Assembly: GCA_018398765.1 (NCBI GenBank)
Contig: JAHBMJ010005110.1
Span: 27,501 to 74,705, forward strand
Source of the DNA: Chromera velia
Taxonomy: Eukaryota; Sar; Chromeraceae
Length of the DNA: 47,205 nt
Direction: 5' to 3'
Shown here: positions 34,439-45,616 of the stretch, in pieces
Layout: each line of letters opens with the position of its first letter
Position numbering within the stretch: position 1 is the first letter of the stretch
Position numbers and translations under genes: made by a program
Notes under the pieces: generated by a model
Database searches by the model: none
The model's input: the letters and a program-made list of their open reading frames with translations, nothing else
What the model was told of the DNA's origin: nothing

Positions 34439-35864
34439 TCAGTCTGCTTTGTGTCGGTACCCCTTTGCCTCCACAATAGCCTGCGCTCGATTGTATACAG
34501 ACGCACAGACTTTCTCAATGTAGTCTCCATCTAGATTTCCGACAATTCTTCCCACCCGCGCCTTGTAAGAGGCCCGGCTCTTTGTGCGCTGGGAAAGAGG
34601 CCAGTCTGCTTCTTCCTCCACAATTGTTGACTGGACCTTATGCCAGATCGAAAAATCGTGAGGCATTGCTGCCTGCATATGAGCTTCAGCAAGCTCATGA
34701 GGACATGGCAGCGCTTTTAAAGCTTCCTTTCCCACAGCCCCAGTCAGACAGGGATCTCTATCAGTGCGGAAAGTGTATGTGCGCCCAACCTTCGCTGCTT
34801 TTAGGGTAGGCGCAACTTTCTGCTTCAACCACTTCGCCACCTCGGGACCCTTGTAATCCGACGCGGCTTTCCCCTTCTCCCTGCCTTCCCCCTAGAACGC
34901 CCACATCGGCGAGCAGGCAGAGCACGCCTCACTGCTCGTGCCATCACGTTCCTGTGCGTGGACGCTTGCACACACGCTGCTCTACGTTGTTCTTGATTTC
35001 GTCTGCCAACACCCAGTGCACGTACTCAAGTACCAAACTTGCTGCGTCTTTTCCCCCCTCCGCCTTGAAATCAAAGTCTTGGATGGCTTTTCCTCTGAAA
35101 ACCCACCGCAGCTTCCAAACTCCCTCTCCCCTCTCCGTCAAGAAAAACGATTGCTGGCCTTCTTCTCCCCGAAAGAACCAATGAGGCTCTACAGAATGTC
35201 CTGCTGAAGTGCTCCCCCGATGAAAGTATACCCCCACCTTTTCTGTATCATAAAACCCCACAGAAGAGCCAAACAGAGGAACAGAGGGAAAAACAGCGTT
35301 GCTGAAAACAGTTTTCTTCCCTGCTGTAGACAGAGAAGAGGCTAGTTGGGAGGGGCAGTCTTTTGCTAAGTGCCCACCGTCACCACACCGAAAGCACAGA
35401 GAGTTGATATGCCTGTAGGTGTGCTTGTATTCAACGTCCCTCTTTGTCAGTTGTGCTGCCCACTCCCACGTCAACTCTCCTTTCTCAAAGCGCCGTCGAA
35501 GAGCAAGAAACTCCAGCTTCACAGAAGAATCCAAATCGATCTGTACAGCAAATGCTCCTCTCAAGAAAAACCAACCTTCTGGAGTCTACTCTGCAACTAC
35601 AGCGTGAAGTTCCAGAAACAGGCCTTCCTTCCCAACAGAAACTTCACAATACTCTACCAACACAAAGGAATCTGGCTCACCAGCCAGACACCACGCTGCA
35701 GAATGGGGATTTTCGAATGCTTTGTGTTGAAAGAAACGTGCATCAACTTGGGACACACGTCTTTCTGACCTGTACTCATACTGGACGTACCCCCAGTAGA
35801 TGCGCACTGTTTTGAACTGTTTGGTGTGGAAACGAAGCTTATACCTCCACGCTTTCCTCTTCAT
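34439..35864 (-). pseudogene. Decayed ORF for a CCHC zinc-knuckle protein, between two MITE copies
   Basis: Reading on the minus strand from ATG 35864, one frame runs MKRKAWRYKLRFHTKQ... with a single in-frame TAG at 35586-35588. It continues to 34944 and includes a CCHC knuckle (CFRCGDGGHLAKDC, near 35370-35410). A frameshift and a further stop then lead to a third stretch (34439-34840 and slightly upstream, WLKQKVAPTLKAAKVGRTYTF) ending at the stop. CCHC knuckles occur in retroelement Gag-type and other nucleic-acid-binding proteins. I do not recognise the rest. The broken frame and the position between two MITEs suggest captured or retroelement-derived DNA. An unrecognised intron could explain the frameshift but not the in-frame TAG. 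Confidence 0.55.
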
Positions 35865-36034
35865 CTTTTACTGAAAGCCTCCATGCTTTCAGATCTACTT
35901 GAATCAAATAGCAGAAGAAACGACTTCACAGTTGCAACTTCAGTGAGGAAAAAGCATGCAAAGGCGTACAGAGTGCGGCTTTGCGGGCCCGGCCTTGGGG
36001 GCCCGCCCACTGGGCCCACTCGGCATCAGCTATT

Positions 36035-36411
36035 CCGGTTGTCCAGTAATTCTTTCAAATACTAGATTTATCATAGCTTAAGAAATAGGCCACACCAGAA
36101 GCTGATTTTTTTTGTAGTAAATCTCCCACCATATGGCATTGAATGAAAGTAAAAAAAGCTTCGTACAACTAGGGTGGCTTAAGCAACATTTTTGAACCTG
36201 TTGTGAAAAATTCACATTTTTTATTTGGAGACCTCATTTTTTTTAGATTTTTTTTTTCGCTTCCTAGAAGGTTTGATGACCATCTAAGCCAGATTTCTAG
36301 GACCTGGGACTCCCGGCTATAAGTTGAATAACATGGTTTCTTTTGAGTTTTTGTATCTGACTCACATGATTTTTTGTTTATTTTTTGTAGCTACAATTAC
36401 TGGACAACCGG
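36035..36411. mobile_element. 377-bp inverted-repeat element (MITE), copy 2
   Basis: Same length, orientation and 17-bp terminal inverted repeats as the copy at 33878-34254. By eye I found only one substitution between them (C at 33992, G at 36149). Flanks are TT on the left and TA on the right. The copies' near identity implies recent insertion, duplication or gene conversion. Confidence 0.85.
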
Positions 36412-36424
36412 TAGGTGTTGCATG

Positions 36425-36492
36425 GTGTTGCAATTAATGCACGTACGCGCGCGCGCACGTCGCGCGCGCATGCACTGCATGATTAATTCTCA
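36425..36492. repeat. Palindromic alternating CG/TG tract (Z-DNA/cruciform candidate)
   Basis: An imperfect palindrome, AATTAATGCACGTACGCG...CGCGCATGCACTGCATGATTAATT, is centred on an ACGT between two CGCGCGCG runs. It directly follows MITE copy 2 and lies about 400 bp before the kinase-like gene. It resembles in design the tract at 18351-18450. Confidence 0.75.
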
Positions 36493-36901
36493 GTAAAAAA
36501 ACAGCCAGTGCATGCATGAGTATATACCGGCCATGCAGTTAAGTATCGTTGCGCAAAAAGGAAGTCTGCTTGCAAAGATCATCCGTACAACGTGGTTGTT
36601 CCTGCAACCAAATTGAGACAACAAGAAGGTCAAGCGTTTCAGAGTATAGCTGATTTATCTCTCGACGGGTTAAACCCAGCGTTCTTGAATTTTTGCCGGG
36701 GGGCGTTTTTCATCTCGCTCCCTCCCTTGTGTTGTTAGACCTGAATGCGAATTTCCGAGACCGGCTCGATTGTCAGTTGAATAGTGGCCCCATTTCGAGT
36801 GAGAATAGTAAGCACGACTGCGTAGAAGATCTACGGCTGTTCGTGGTCCTTGCAGAGCTCACACAGTTTGGCACCTACACCACCCGATACACACAAGCAT
36901 C

Positions 36902-39098
36902 ATGTGGACTTGCTGGGATCCCAACGTCGCCCAGATGTCCAGTGTCGGAGCACCTCCACGGATGTACTGGTACACACCTAGTGCAGCGCCTGTAACTCAG
37001 GTGACACCCATCGCGACAGAAGCGCGTGTGGCAGTTGTTCCGTCACGGGCCCCTGGAGTATCCCTGATTCCAATCACGCAAACACGCGCAACCCGCATCG
37101 CTTCTGACAGCAAACCCCCTGAAACTGCACTCCCCACAGCCCAGTATGCCTCGCTTCCCTCTGGGTATGCGCGCATGCTCCCCCACGGCCAACCCTCTGT
37201 GGGAACGCTGAGACCAGTCTTCTATCCTCCACGCCCGAGTGTCACCTCTACTGCTCCCCCACCGGGCGCACCCGTGCCGATTGTTCAGCCGATGGTACCT
37301 TACGGAATGCCGCGGATGAATCCTGGCGGAGGAGCTCCCGTCGTCCCCCCTCAACACGCAGCTTCTCTCTTGCAGGAGTTCCATCTCCAAAAGGGACAAA
37401 TTGACTGTCAGTTTCCAACTCTTTTGCAACGATACACTCACTTGCCTTTGTCTGTGTGCTGACCGTTTGTCTGAAGCCATCTTGTTTGCTTCCCTTGGCC
37501 TCTTCCTGCAGCATGTGAGCAGCAGCTGTTGACACTGAACAATGAGATGAACTTCTTGAGGACAAAGGAGGGTAAACAGGCACGGTTGCAGAATCATGAA
37601 GTCAGTCTGTGAGTCACTTTGGGAGTGGGGTTGAGAGGATCTAGTCCGCGTATGCGTGGGACGAGGAACCGTCGGGTGGTAGCTGTAATTGACAGCATCG
37701 TTCAATGCGTGCGTGTTTGCAAAGGCGGATTTCCTCGAAATTCTTTCGTCGGGCATCTGTTTCAACAGACTTATCCCCCTTCAGCCTTCTACATCCACCT
37801 GCTGATATCGATTTTCGGTATGTGCACGATTCCCCCCAACTTCATTCGCACGATGGGATCAGTCGTCCGGCTGTCTGCATCATATGTATGCGAACAGTCA
37901 TTTGCTTTTTGCTTGTGTGCCAGCGTGCATCTAATCTTCCAATTTTTCCTCCTGGTGCTTGTTTGTTGTGTGACTGCAGAACGACGGACAAGGCAAGGAG
38001 GTTCTTGAATTCGATTGGGGGAAAAGGAGTTCGACTTGTGTTTTTGGAGGTTATGTGGACAAAGCGAAGAAAAGTAAGTCTCGGAGAACTTGATGCTCAA
38101 GGGAAAAAAAAAAAACAAAAATGAACAAATATGACTAATAAATAAAGAACGGACCAACGAAAGACAACTAGGAAGGAAGGAAGGAAGGAACTAACGAACG
38201 AAAGGATGAAAGAATGACAGAACGAAAGAACGAAAAAGAGACAAATGGGCCTGCCGACCAACAGAAAAAAGAAAAACGGATGTCTACACAACAATTACAC
38301 GCATACACACACACACAGAGGGNGGGGGGGGGGGGGAGTGAGAGAGGGATATACAGACAGACAGAAGACAGTAAGACTGTCAGACAGACTTGCAGAAGCA
38401 CAGGCGTAGAGGCCGGCATGGGGATAGAAACAGTCATACAGACAGGCAGGCAGCAGCAGAAAATGCCGGCAGCCCTGCCTGCATGGAAGCAGCTTCCTTC
38501 TATCACCGTTGCAGCATCTCCTTCCTGTGGAAGTGTCTTGTTCCTATCCCCTCTCTCTTGTTGCCCCTGTCCCTCTTCTTCTCCCTCAATTTCTGCCTGC
38601 AGGTTCTCCACAGGTCCATGAGGGTGTGGAAGCGATCCAAGAGCATGAGATGCCTTACCAGCGACCAATTCTCAGTCTCATTGATTCTACTTGCCTCTCT
38701 GCACCCTTCCACGCCATTCCTTCTGTCACGCCGTTCCAGGTTCAAGCACTTGACGTACGGGAAGCTGTGAGCGAGGGGGTGGAAGTGGCGGGAGAAGAAG
38801 GTGGTCGATTGAGTGATGCTCCTCTTGATGAGGATTCCCCTCTTGCTCTGGAGGTGGGTGTGCTGCTGTCCTGTGCTCTTTTTATGTTTATCCATTGTTC
38901 TTTCTTTCTTAGTTTGTATCGTTCGGTCTGCACGTATATTTGTCTGTCTGACTGTGTGTCTGTCTGTCTCTCATTCTGTCTGTGTCGCTGTTTTCAATTT
39001 GGTCTTGTTGTGTTTCGTTCGTCCTTTCTTTCTAAGACTTTCTTTCTTTCTTTCTTTCTTTTCTTTCTTTTCTTTCTTTCTTTCTTTTCTTTCTTTCT

Positions 39099-39130
<32 letters not shown>

Positions 39131-42100
39131 GTCACTTTCTCTCCCTCCTTTTGTTTCTCTCTTCAATCATCAGCGCCTCTTTCCTTGTTGCCTTTCTTCG
39201 ACCATCCGAATTTTACTCCGTGCGCTCTGTGTCTCTTGTTGTTTCTCCCTTGTTCCTGTGTCATTGCAGGAGGGCCTCGGAAGCGGTTCTCTTGCGGTTG
39301 CTGTGGACATGAAGGAACGGAGGGACGCCGCACTCACCGCTGTTGAGAACGGGGTCGGTCTTTTCTCTGCCATCTTGCTGGCTTGTCTTTTTGGATGCCT
39401 CCTCTTTGCCTGTGCGAGTTGTCTTGCTTTTTTCGTGGAGGCATCCGCTTGTGTTTTTTGTGGGGGGGGGGCGTCCTACCCATTCCCACCCGCTTGTGCG
39501 CTTCTTTCCTTTTGCATGGCGTTCTTTTTGGGTTGTGTGGGGGGGGCAGTCCGTTGTGATTTTGGGATTTGCGATGTCTTTGATCTTTTTTGTGCTTATT
39601 GCCCTGTTTGACCTCCTGTGCAGAGAGACCTAGAGAGAGACGAGGGGGAGGGCGCCCTTGTGCCGGTTGGGGCCGTTGGGGAAGGGACGGAGTTGGGAGG
39701 GGAAAGCGGCGGCGATCCGGCCATTGAAGAAGGGGTCCGTTTTTCTTGTTACTGGTGTTTCTTCTGCATCGCTGTCTTCCAGGTGTTTTCGCCTGTCCGC
39801 GCTTTTCTGCTTCTATCTGGTCCTGCTCTTATGCACTTTTCTATCAGCACTTCTGTCATTCGCCCCTCAATGCTGTTGGCAGACTGACGCGTCGTCATTC
39901 TGTGCTGCTACTGTCCTCTTTCTATTTTGCCTTTCGGCACTTTCAAGATGACTCTGTGCATTCACAGTCGGGCTGTCTGTGTGCTCCTTTGAAAACGCTC
40001 TGCAGGTGCAGGAGAGAGACGAGGTCGTGCCGGTGGAAGGCGACGATCTGGGAGCACTCGAGGCGAATGCTGTTGGAGATGACGCAGATCTTCCCGCTAT
40101 CAAGGTCGGGGTCCGTCTGTGTCTGTTTTTGTTTCTGTCTGTCTGTCTTTCTTTCTTTCTTTTGTTTTCCTTTCTGTGTGTGCATGCAGTGAGAGCGTCG
40201 TTGATTTCTGCAGCCGCGGTCCTTTTTGCCTTTCGGCACTTTCAAGATGACTCTGTGCATTCACAGTCGGGCTGTCTGTGTGCTCCTTTGAGAACGCTCT
40301 GCAGGTACAGGAGAGAGACGCGATCGTGCCGGTGGAAGGCGACGATCTGGGAGCACTCGAGGCGAATGCTGTTGGAGATGACGCAGATCGTCCCGCTATC
40401 GAGGTCGGGGTCCGTCTGTGTCTGTCTTTGTTTCTGGTTGTCTTTCTTTCTTTTGTTTTCCTTTCTGTGTGTGCATGCAGTGACAGCTTGTTGGGGTGCG
40501 CTGTCTGTCTCTCTCTATTTCTGGGTCTGTGGTGGTGTCTTGTTGTTGCCGGTGTGTCGATAGTACTGCTCTCGTGTGTGTGGTTCTGAGTTTTGCCTGA
40601 CTAAATGCTTTGTTGACGTAGGAGGGTTGGTGATTTCCTCTCGTGTCGTGTCGTCGGACTTTTGGAGGGAAATGCCGTGCATTTTTGTGTTTTCTGTTTT
40701 TGTCTTCGGCTGTCTGTTTGTGCAGCCGGGGGATAGCGCCATGAACGGCCTCGTGGATGCTGAAGGGACAGGCTGCAGTGAAGTTGGCGGGAAGGAGGAC
40801 TTGGAAGGCAGCAGCGGTCATCTGGCTCTGAACGATGGGGTCTGTCTCTGCCTCCCTTTTTTTCTTTTTTATCGTCTCTCCCTCTCTCCTGGTGTATTTT
40901 TTTCTTCGTGAACCCTTTTCTCCAATGGATTCGTTCTTCTTTAACGTGGTGGTCGAGAGAGCTTCTATCTTCAGACGCATGCGTGTGGCGACGTAAGGAT
41001 GATAAAACATCTTTCTTCCTCTCTTCTCCTCTGCGTCTTGCTGTCTCCGTTTCCTCTCTGACTTGTGCAGGTCCTCGCTCTCCCTGATGTCAGTGCCGAG
41101 GAGCATCGCCAAATGACAGAGGAAGAGGAGGGAAAACGCGGAGAGAACAACCGAAAAGCAGAGAAAGACGTTTCCGTCTCTCTCTCCTCTCAGGAGCAGG
41201 AAGAGGAAGGGGTTGCATGGGATGGCGTGTCGTTGGACGTTTTGAAATACCGCGAAGAGGGAAAGTCTCTGCTGATTGAGAATATGAAGGTCAATCAGCT
41301 GCTGGTTGATGTTCTTCCTTCTCGCTTTCTCTCTCTCTCGATCAGGCCCTGACCTTCCATGGTCAAGATGACGCACGCATGGAGTCATGGTACTATGCAT
41401 TTGAATCTAGATTTGAATAGAAGATCTGTCTGTGGTGCTTCTCGATCTGCAACGGTGCGTAGTTGGTTGTGTCCCGACACTGATTGAAATGTTTTCTTGT
41501 CCCCTCATTTGATGTTTTTATGGATTGCTCTTTTGTGACACATCCATGTAAGTCGAAAAGCTTAACGAATTTCTTACGGCTACTCGGGCCCTTTTGATGG
41601 CAGCAGGCATGTAGATAAAGAAATTCGTCTCTGTACGTCAATTTCTGTACGTGTGTCTGCAGTATCTCAGCCACGGCGCGTGGGGAGTCACTTTTATCGG
41701 AATGCACCAGGGATACAAGGTCGTCGGGAAGGTGCCAAGAAACAGGGGCCCAGATCCAGAAGGCGTCAGTCGCTTTGATTCTACGCTTCTTTCTCGGATT
41801 CAAAATTCAATTTCTGCATCTTCTAAGTAAATCAAAATGAGTGATTTGCTCTGTTGCTATCTCAAAAGTATTTGTTGCTTGTCATTTTGTCAGCCAGAAT
41901 TGATTTTCGATAAGTTGAATATGCCAGAATAACCGATTTTGTTCTTTTTTTTCTCTGTGGGGATCTTTTCTCGTCAACCTCTTTCGTTTTTCAGAAGCTA
42001 GACGCGCCCACCCATAGATGCATTCCATTTACTCCTGGCCCCCTCACCCTCTCACGAAAATCTTGTTCCCCTGTTTTTTTGTCTGTCTTACTCTTCATGC

Positions 42101-44095
42101 AGAAACTAGTCGATGAGTACGATAAGACCCAGGCAGCCGCGGAGACAGGCGCACGCGTGCCAAAGGTCATCGGCCTGGGAGATGCTGAGTGGTCAGTCAC
42201 AGCTAGAGGGATTCCGAACGTATACGCTGCAGCATGAAGTGTTGGAAGGAACTCGACCATGCAGTCTGCATGTCTACATCAACAATCCATGCATGTCATC
42301 TGCCCGCACGCCCTCAGATAGCGTCCGCATGTCAGATCATTCCTTCTCCAAGGCTTGATTGACCCTTTCTTTCTTTAACGAACCCCCGCAGAGTTTGAGC
42401 GTCTTTTCTATCGATAGAACAACCTAATAACAACAAGTAAGTCTGTCGAAGGTCATCCAGAGAGCGTCGGTGCAGCTCTTGTCTTGTGAAAAAAACACTC
42501 CTGCATGTGCAGACCTTTGACTGCATGGAGACCTTCATTTTTCTAATGCATGATGTGAACAAAGAAACCATTCAATTGTTCGATCCATCCATGTGTTCCA
42601 ACGACCACAGGGGAGAACTTCCGTGGCGCGGGTGCCCCGACGAGGCCTTGGCCGGGGAGAGGGAAAATGATCAGTTTGTTCCAGTCTTGGTCATCCAGTT
42701 CGTCCAAGGTGAAAAGATCCAGGACGTCTTGGCAAAGGGTCCCCTCCCTCTCCAGGATGCGCTGGACATCGGACACAGCCTTCTCGAGAGTCTGCAGAAG
42801 CTACACCATGCCGGAATCACTCACTGGTGAGTCGATGAAAGACCCTTGTCATGGGAATTTACGCATGAGAATACAACGCCTTCCCGATGGTGCGGTACCG
42901 TAACGTTTCTCTCTTACCATGCATCATGCAGGGAAGCTTGATCGATCCTCCTAGATTTGGATCTTCCATCTAGCTGTGATGACTATCCGGCGGTGATCCT
43001 CAGTCAACCTTCAACACTGAGAACAATAATATTCGGCGAAGCATGCCGCCATGTATGACCCTTTGCTGCAAAAATCGTCGTATTTCATTTGTCAAATTTG
43101 TCATTTGTCAAATGACGGGGGGGTGACAGAACCTGTGCTCATCCGACGACACAAAAAGTAAGCATCCAATGTGCTGACATCAACCATGCTCGTGCGGTGT
43201 TATGTGATACGGCTTCTTTTTCTTCTTCTCTTTGCTTTGTATGTGAAAGGGTGAGATCGAATCATTTGTAGGCTAGCCCGCGGGGGCTTTTAGCATCAAA
43301 ATGAAAGCGCAAGGATCGATTGAGCTCAGGGAAGAGCTCGATCGGTGCCTGAATCTTTTGCCTGCCTTTTTATTGTATGCAAGGATCCTTGCCGCATTTT
43401 GTCAGTCTCTCACAGATGTGTGTGTGGGCGCAATTGGTATATACAACGTGTGTTTGTGCAGTGATTTGGGCGAAGGAAACACGCTCGTGGTCTCTGACAT
43501 CCATGGAAGGAAGACGGCCGTAATTATCGACTTCGGGGAAGCTTTTGGGATCGGGGGGGATGGGGAGGAGGCCTGGGGGAGGAGGGGGTGCCGTGACTTC
43601 ATGCCCCCCGAAATGTTCACAGGGGAGGCACTGACAACCAGAGTAGACATGTATGCATGGGCCTTTTTGTTGTGGAGGATGCTGACCTCCCAGCCTCTTT
43701 GGACCGAAGCAATGGAGCGGCTCTACGGGGGGGAAATGAGCACGGCAGAGAGAGAGCACGCTCTCATGAATGATGAAAATTTTCGTCCCTCATTGAACCT
43801 TTCTCCTTTCAGCTCTCTGCCCTTTCAATTCCGCTCTGAATTGTGCGCCCTTCTCCATGCATGTTGGGCAAGAGATCATGCGAGTCGCCTGTCCCCTTTC
43901 GAGGCTCATGTGCGCATGCACAAGCTTCTCCAGGCAGATGTGAACTCGCTCCTGTGTCCCTCCTCTCCCCTCCTCCATGCAGGCCTTGCGCCCGTGAGCG
44001 AGTGTCTGGCGGGCTCGCCCTGCCATGGCCGGCGTTCAGGGTCTGTGCCACGCGAGGAATCAGCCACAAGCCCTTCCAGCAACCAGCACCCGTGA
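36902..44095 (+). CDS. Protein-kinase-like protein with Pro-rich N-terminus, coiled coil and repeated acidic exons, 13 exons
   Basis: Exons: 36902-37406, 37512-37600, 37980-38073, 38603-38853, 39270-39353, 39624-39734, 40006-40110, 40305-40409, 40726-40839, 41071-41289, 42103-42219, 42513-42826, 43462-44095; 2742 nt, 913 aa, phases consistent. Order: Pro/Val-rich region (1-160), a short coiled coil (EFHLQKGQID-SCEQQLLTLNNEMNFLRTKEGKQA), acidic exons 4-9, then a divergent kinase. The kinase has hinge-like VLVIQFVQGEKI, helix-E-like LHHAGITH, catalytic loop HCDLGEGN split by an intron, IIDFGEAF, an APE-like MPPE, DMYAWAFLLWRML and a final RLSPFEAH. The N-lobe Gly-loop and Lys are not clear, and the catalytic-loop Lys is absent. 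It may be atypical or a pseudokinase. Donors of exons 7, 8 and 11 are ambiguous by a few codons. The ATG is plausible, but an upstream exon cannot be excluded. Confidence 0.7.
38323..38334. other. Ambiguous base and poly-G run
   Basis: One N sits at about 38323 beside a run of about twelve G in intron 3 of the kinase-like gene. This is a likely sequencing or assembly difficulty, not biology. Confidence 0.9.
39038..39129. repeat. (TTTC)n microsatellite in a kinase-gene intron
   Basis: About 90 bp of TTTC repeats with occasional TTTTC units, on the coding strand upstream of exon 5. It is a long pyrimidine tract, though about 140 bp from the acceptor. Confidence 0.9.
39925..40485 (+). repeat. 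Tandem duplication of one exon with its flanking introns (unit about 299 bp)
   Basis: Copy A spans about 39925-40194 and copy B about 40224-40485, at a constant offset of 299 bases. Both contain the acceptor-side intron, a 105-nt exon (40006-40110 and 40305-40409) and the donor-side intron. The encoded peptides differ at five of 35 positions (for example DEVVP/DAIVP, DLPAIKV/DRPAIEV). The exon is phase 0 on both sides, so duplication lengthened the protein by 35 residues without a frameshift. Confidence 0.88.
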
Positions 44096-44138
44096 GCGAG
44101 TGTCTGGCGGGCTCGCCCTGTCATGGCCGGCGTTCAGG
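43991..44138. repeat. Short direct repeat overlapping the kinase-gene stop
   Basis: A 50-base sequence starting CCCGTGAGCGAGTGTCTGG occurs at 43991-44040 and 44089-44138 (offset 98). I see one substitution between the copies. The first copy is read as coding in one frame; in the second the same bases supply the TGA stop (44093-44095). The final 30-odd residues of the protein may thus have arisen from, or been truncated by, this duplication. Confidence 0.75.
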
Positions 44139-45616
44139 ATCCGCGTTGTTCGGTAAGGTGCATGGGATGGGGAAGGGATGGGAGGGCGTGCAATTGGCAA
44201 TGATTGCTTTGAAGTCCCTAGAAGTAATTTTAATGAGGGAATTCAAACCTGAAGAAGGGTGGGAGAAGTATGAAAGACAAAGCACAACTTTAAGCTAGAC
44301 TTTGACTTAGTTTGAACGGGGATTCATACAACATTTTTCTCCGAAAATGTACAAAAAGATCTACGTGTACATTGTACAATTTATAGTTAGCTCATACAGC
44401 CTATATGAACTATTATATAATATCGTCATCATTGTTAATATGTATCATCGTATTGATGTTATCATTATTTGAAATTTATTTTTTTATCATAAATCACTAG
44501 CATCGTCTATAACATCAAAAATCATTGATCCTGGCATTGATTGTTTATTAGAATTAGGGTTAGGATTAATGGCCTAAGGATTGGCCTCCCGCCCCAATGC
44601 CAAATGTCCGACGTACGGCTTCTTTTTAATAAAAAATAGTCTATATGACACCAATCAAACCATTATCATACTATTACAGTGGTACACAGACCGCGTAACA
44701 CGGTCACGGTAGCAAAGTTAGTGCAATAGATTACACTGGCAGAATATAACGCAAATCTTAGAGCAACTCTTAGTGAATCCATTACTGTGACTAAGTCATA
44801 CTATCACATTACTTTGAGTGATAGTGCAAAGTTTTGCAAGAAAAATGTATGATAAAAAAACTTAAAGCAGAATATTACTAATGCTAAATACAGAACATAT
44901 AAGGCTAGGCCTAGATTCTAGCTATATATATATATATTTCTATACATATTTTCTGAACGAGAATATAATATATAAATATATTGAGAAATATATTGGCTTT
45001 ATGTCTCATTTCAGTATAATACTACTCATGCTAGTTTATATATATAAATATATATATATTTTTTCAATTAAAGTATATAATATATATATTTATATAGAAT
45101 GTAGGCCTAGATATAAGGCTCAAATAATTTTAAACTTTAAATTTTTACGATCTATAATGCTTGAAGTTGATCGAATCATTTATAATACTAGTTACTATAA
45201 TACCAGATTTGCTGAAATATATGCATAAATGGTGCCATCAGGCGTCCTGCTTTTGTGGGGAGAAGACCGGTGGGAGGTTGGTTTGTTGTGTGCTATGCAG
45301 GTTGTGTCTTTTTCGAGGACCAAGTACCCCTATCCGGCGTGCGTGCTTAAGACTAAAGCGAAGGGGCCACCTAGTCTTACAAGCCTTCAAATGCCCCATG
45401 GAACCTAGGTTGAGTGAGCATTTTGCATGACATGGGGTTGTCCTCAAAGCCTTGTTAGTGGCTTGGGGTCTGGCATCGCTGGATCTAGGATTTAACCCTC
45501 AATCATTCATTCATTCATTCAGTCGTTTTTTTTGCTGTTTAAAGCTGCTTGCAGTCCCCTGCTAGAATTGACTTACTGAACGCTACGTAGAACGTTCCCT
45601 GCCTCTGCAATTGTAC
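44139..45616. other. AT-rich intergenic DNA with an (ATTC)n tail
   Basis: Tail-to-tail spacer between the kinase-like gene and the ABC transporter. From about 44300 to 45230 it is strongly AT-rich with TA-dinucleotide runs. From about 45230 to 45500 it is more balanced, and it ends in (ATTC)n at about 45503-45521, resembling the LINE tail at 29683. This may be a degraded retroelement 3' end. No gene is supported. Confidence 0.4.

Larger units (their letters stand above)
33878..36411. mobile_element. Possible composite (macro)transposon: two MITEs bracketing a 1.8-kb segment
   Basis: The outermost ends of the two direct MITE copies are each followed by TA, so the whole 2534-bp unit could have moved as one piece with a TA target duplication. 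It carries the decayed zinc-knuckle ORF. An LTR-retrotransposon reading was considered. The direct repeats lack TG...CA ends, and I see no primer-binding site or polypurine tract beside them. The composite interpretation is inference. Confidence 0.45.

Noticed and set aside
33878-36411. LTR retrotransposon with 377-bp LTRs and a Gag-like zinc knuckle
   Set aside because: Direct repeats and a CCHC knuckle suggest it, but the repeats lack TG...CA ends and have 17-bp perfect inverted termini. I found no primer-binding site or polypurine tract beside them, and no protease, RT or integrase.
43301-43461. ATG-initiated extension of the last kinase exon
   Set aside because: It lies in the intron. 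The acceptor at 43461 completes the HCD codon with the preceding exon, and the upstream residues do not resemble a kinase.
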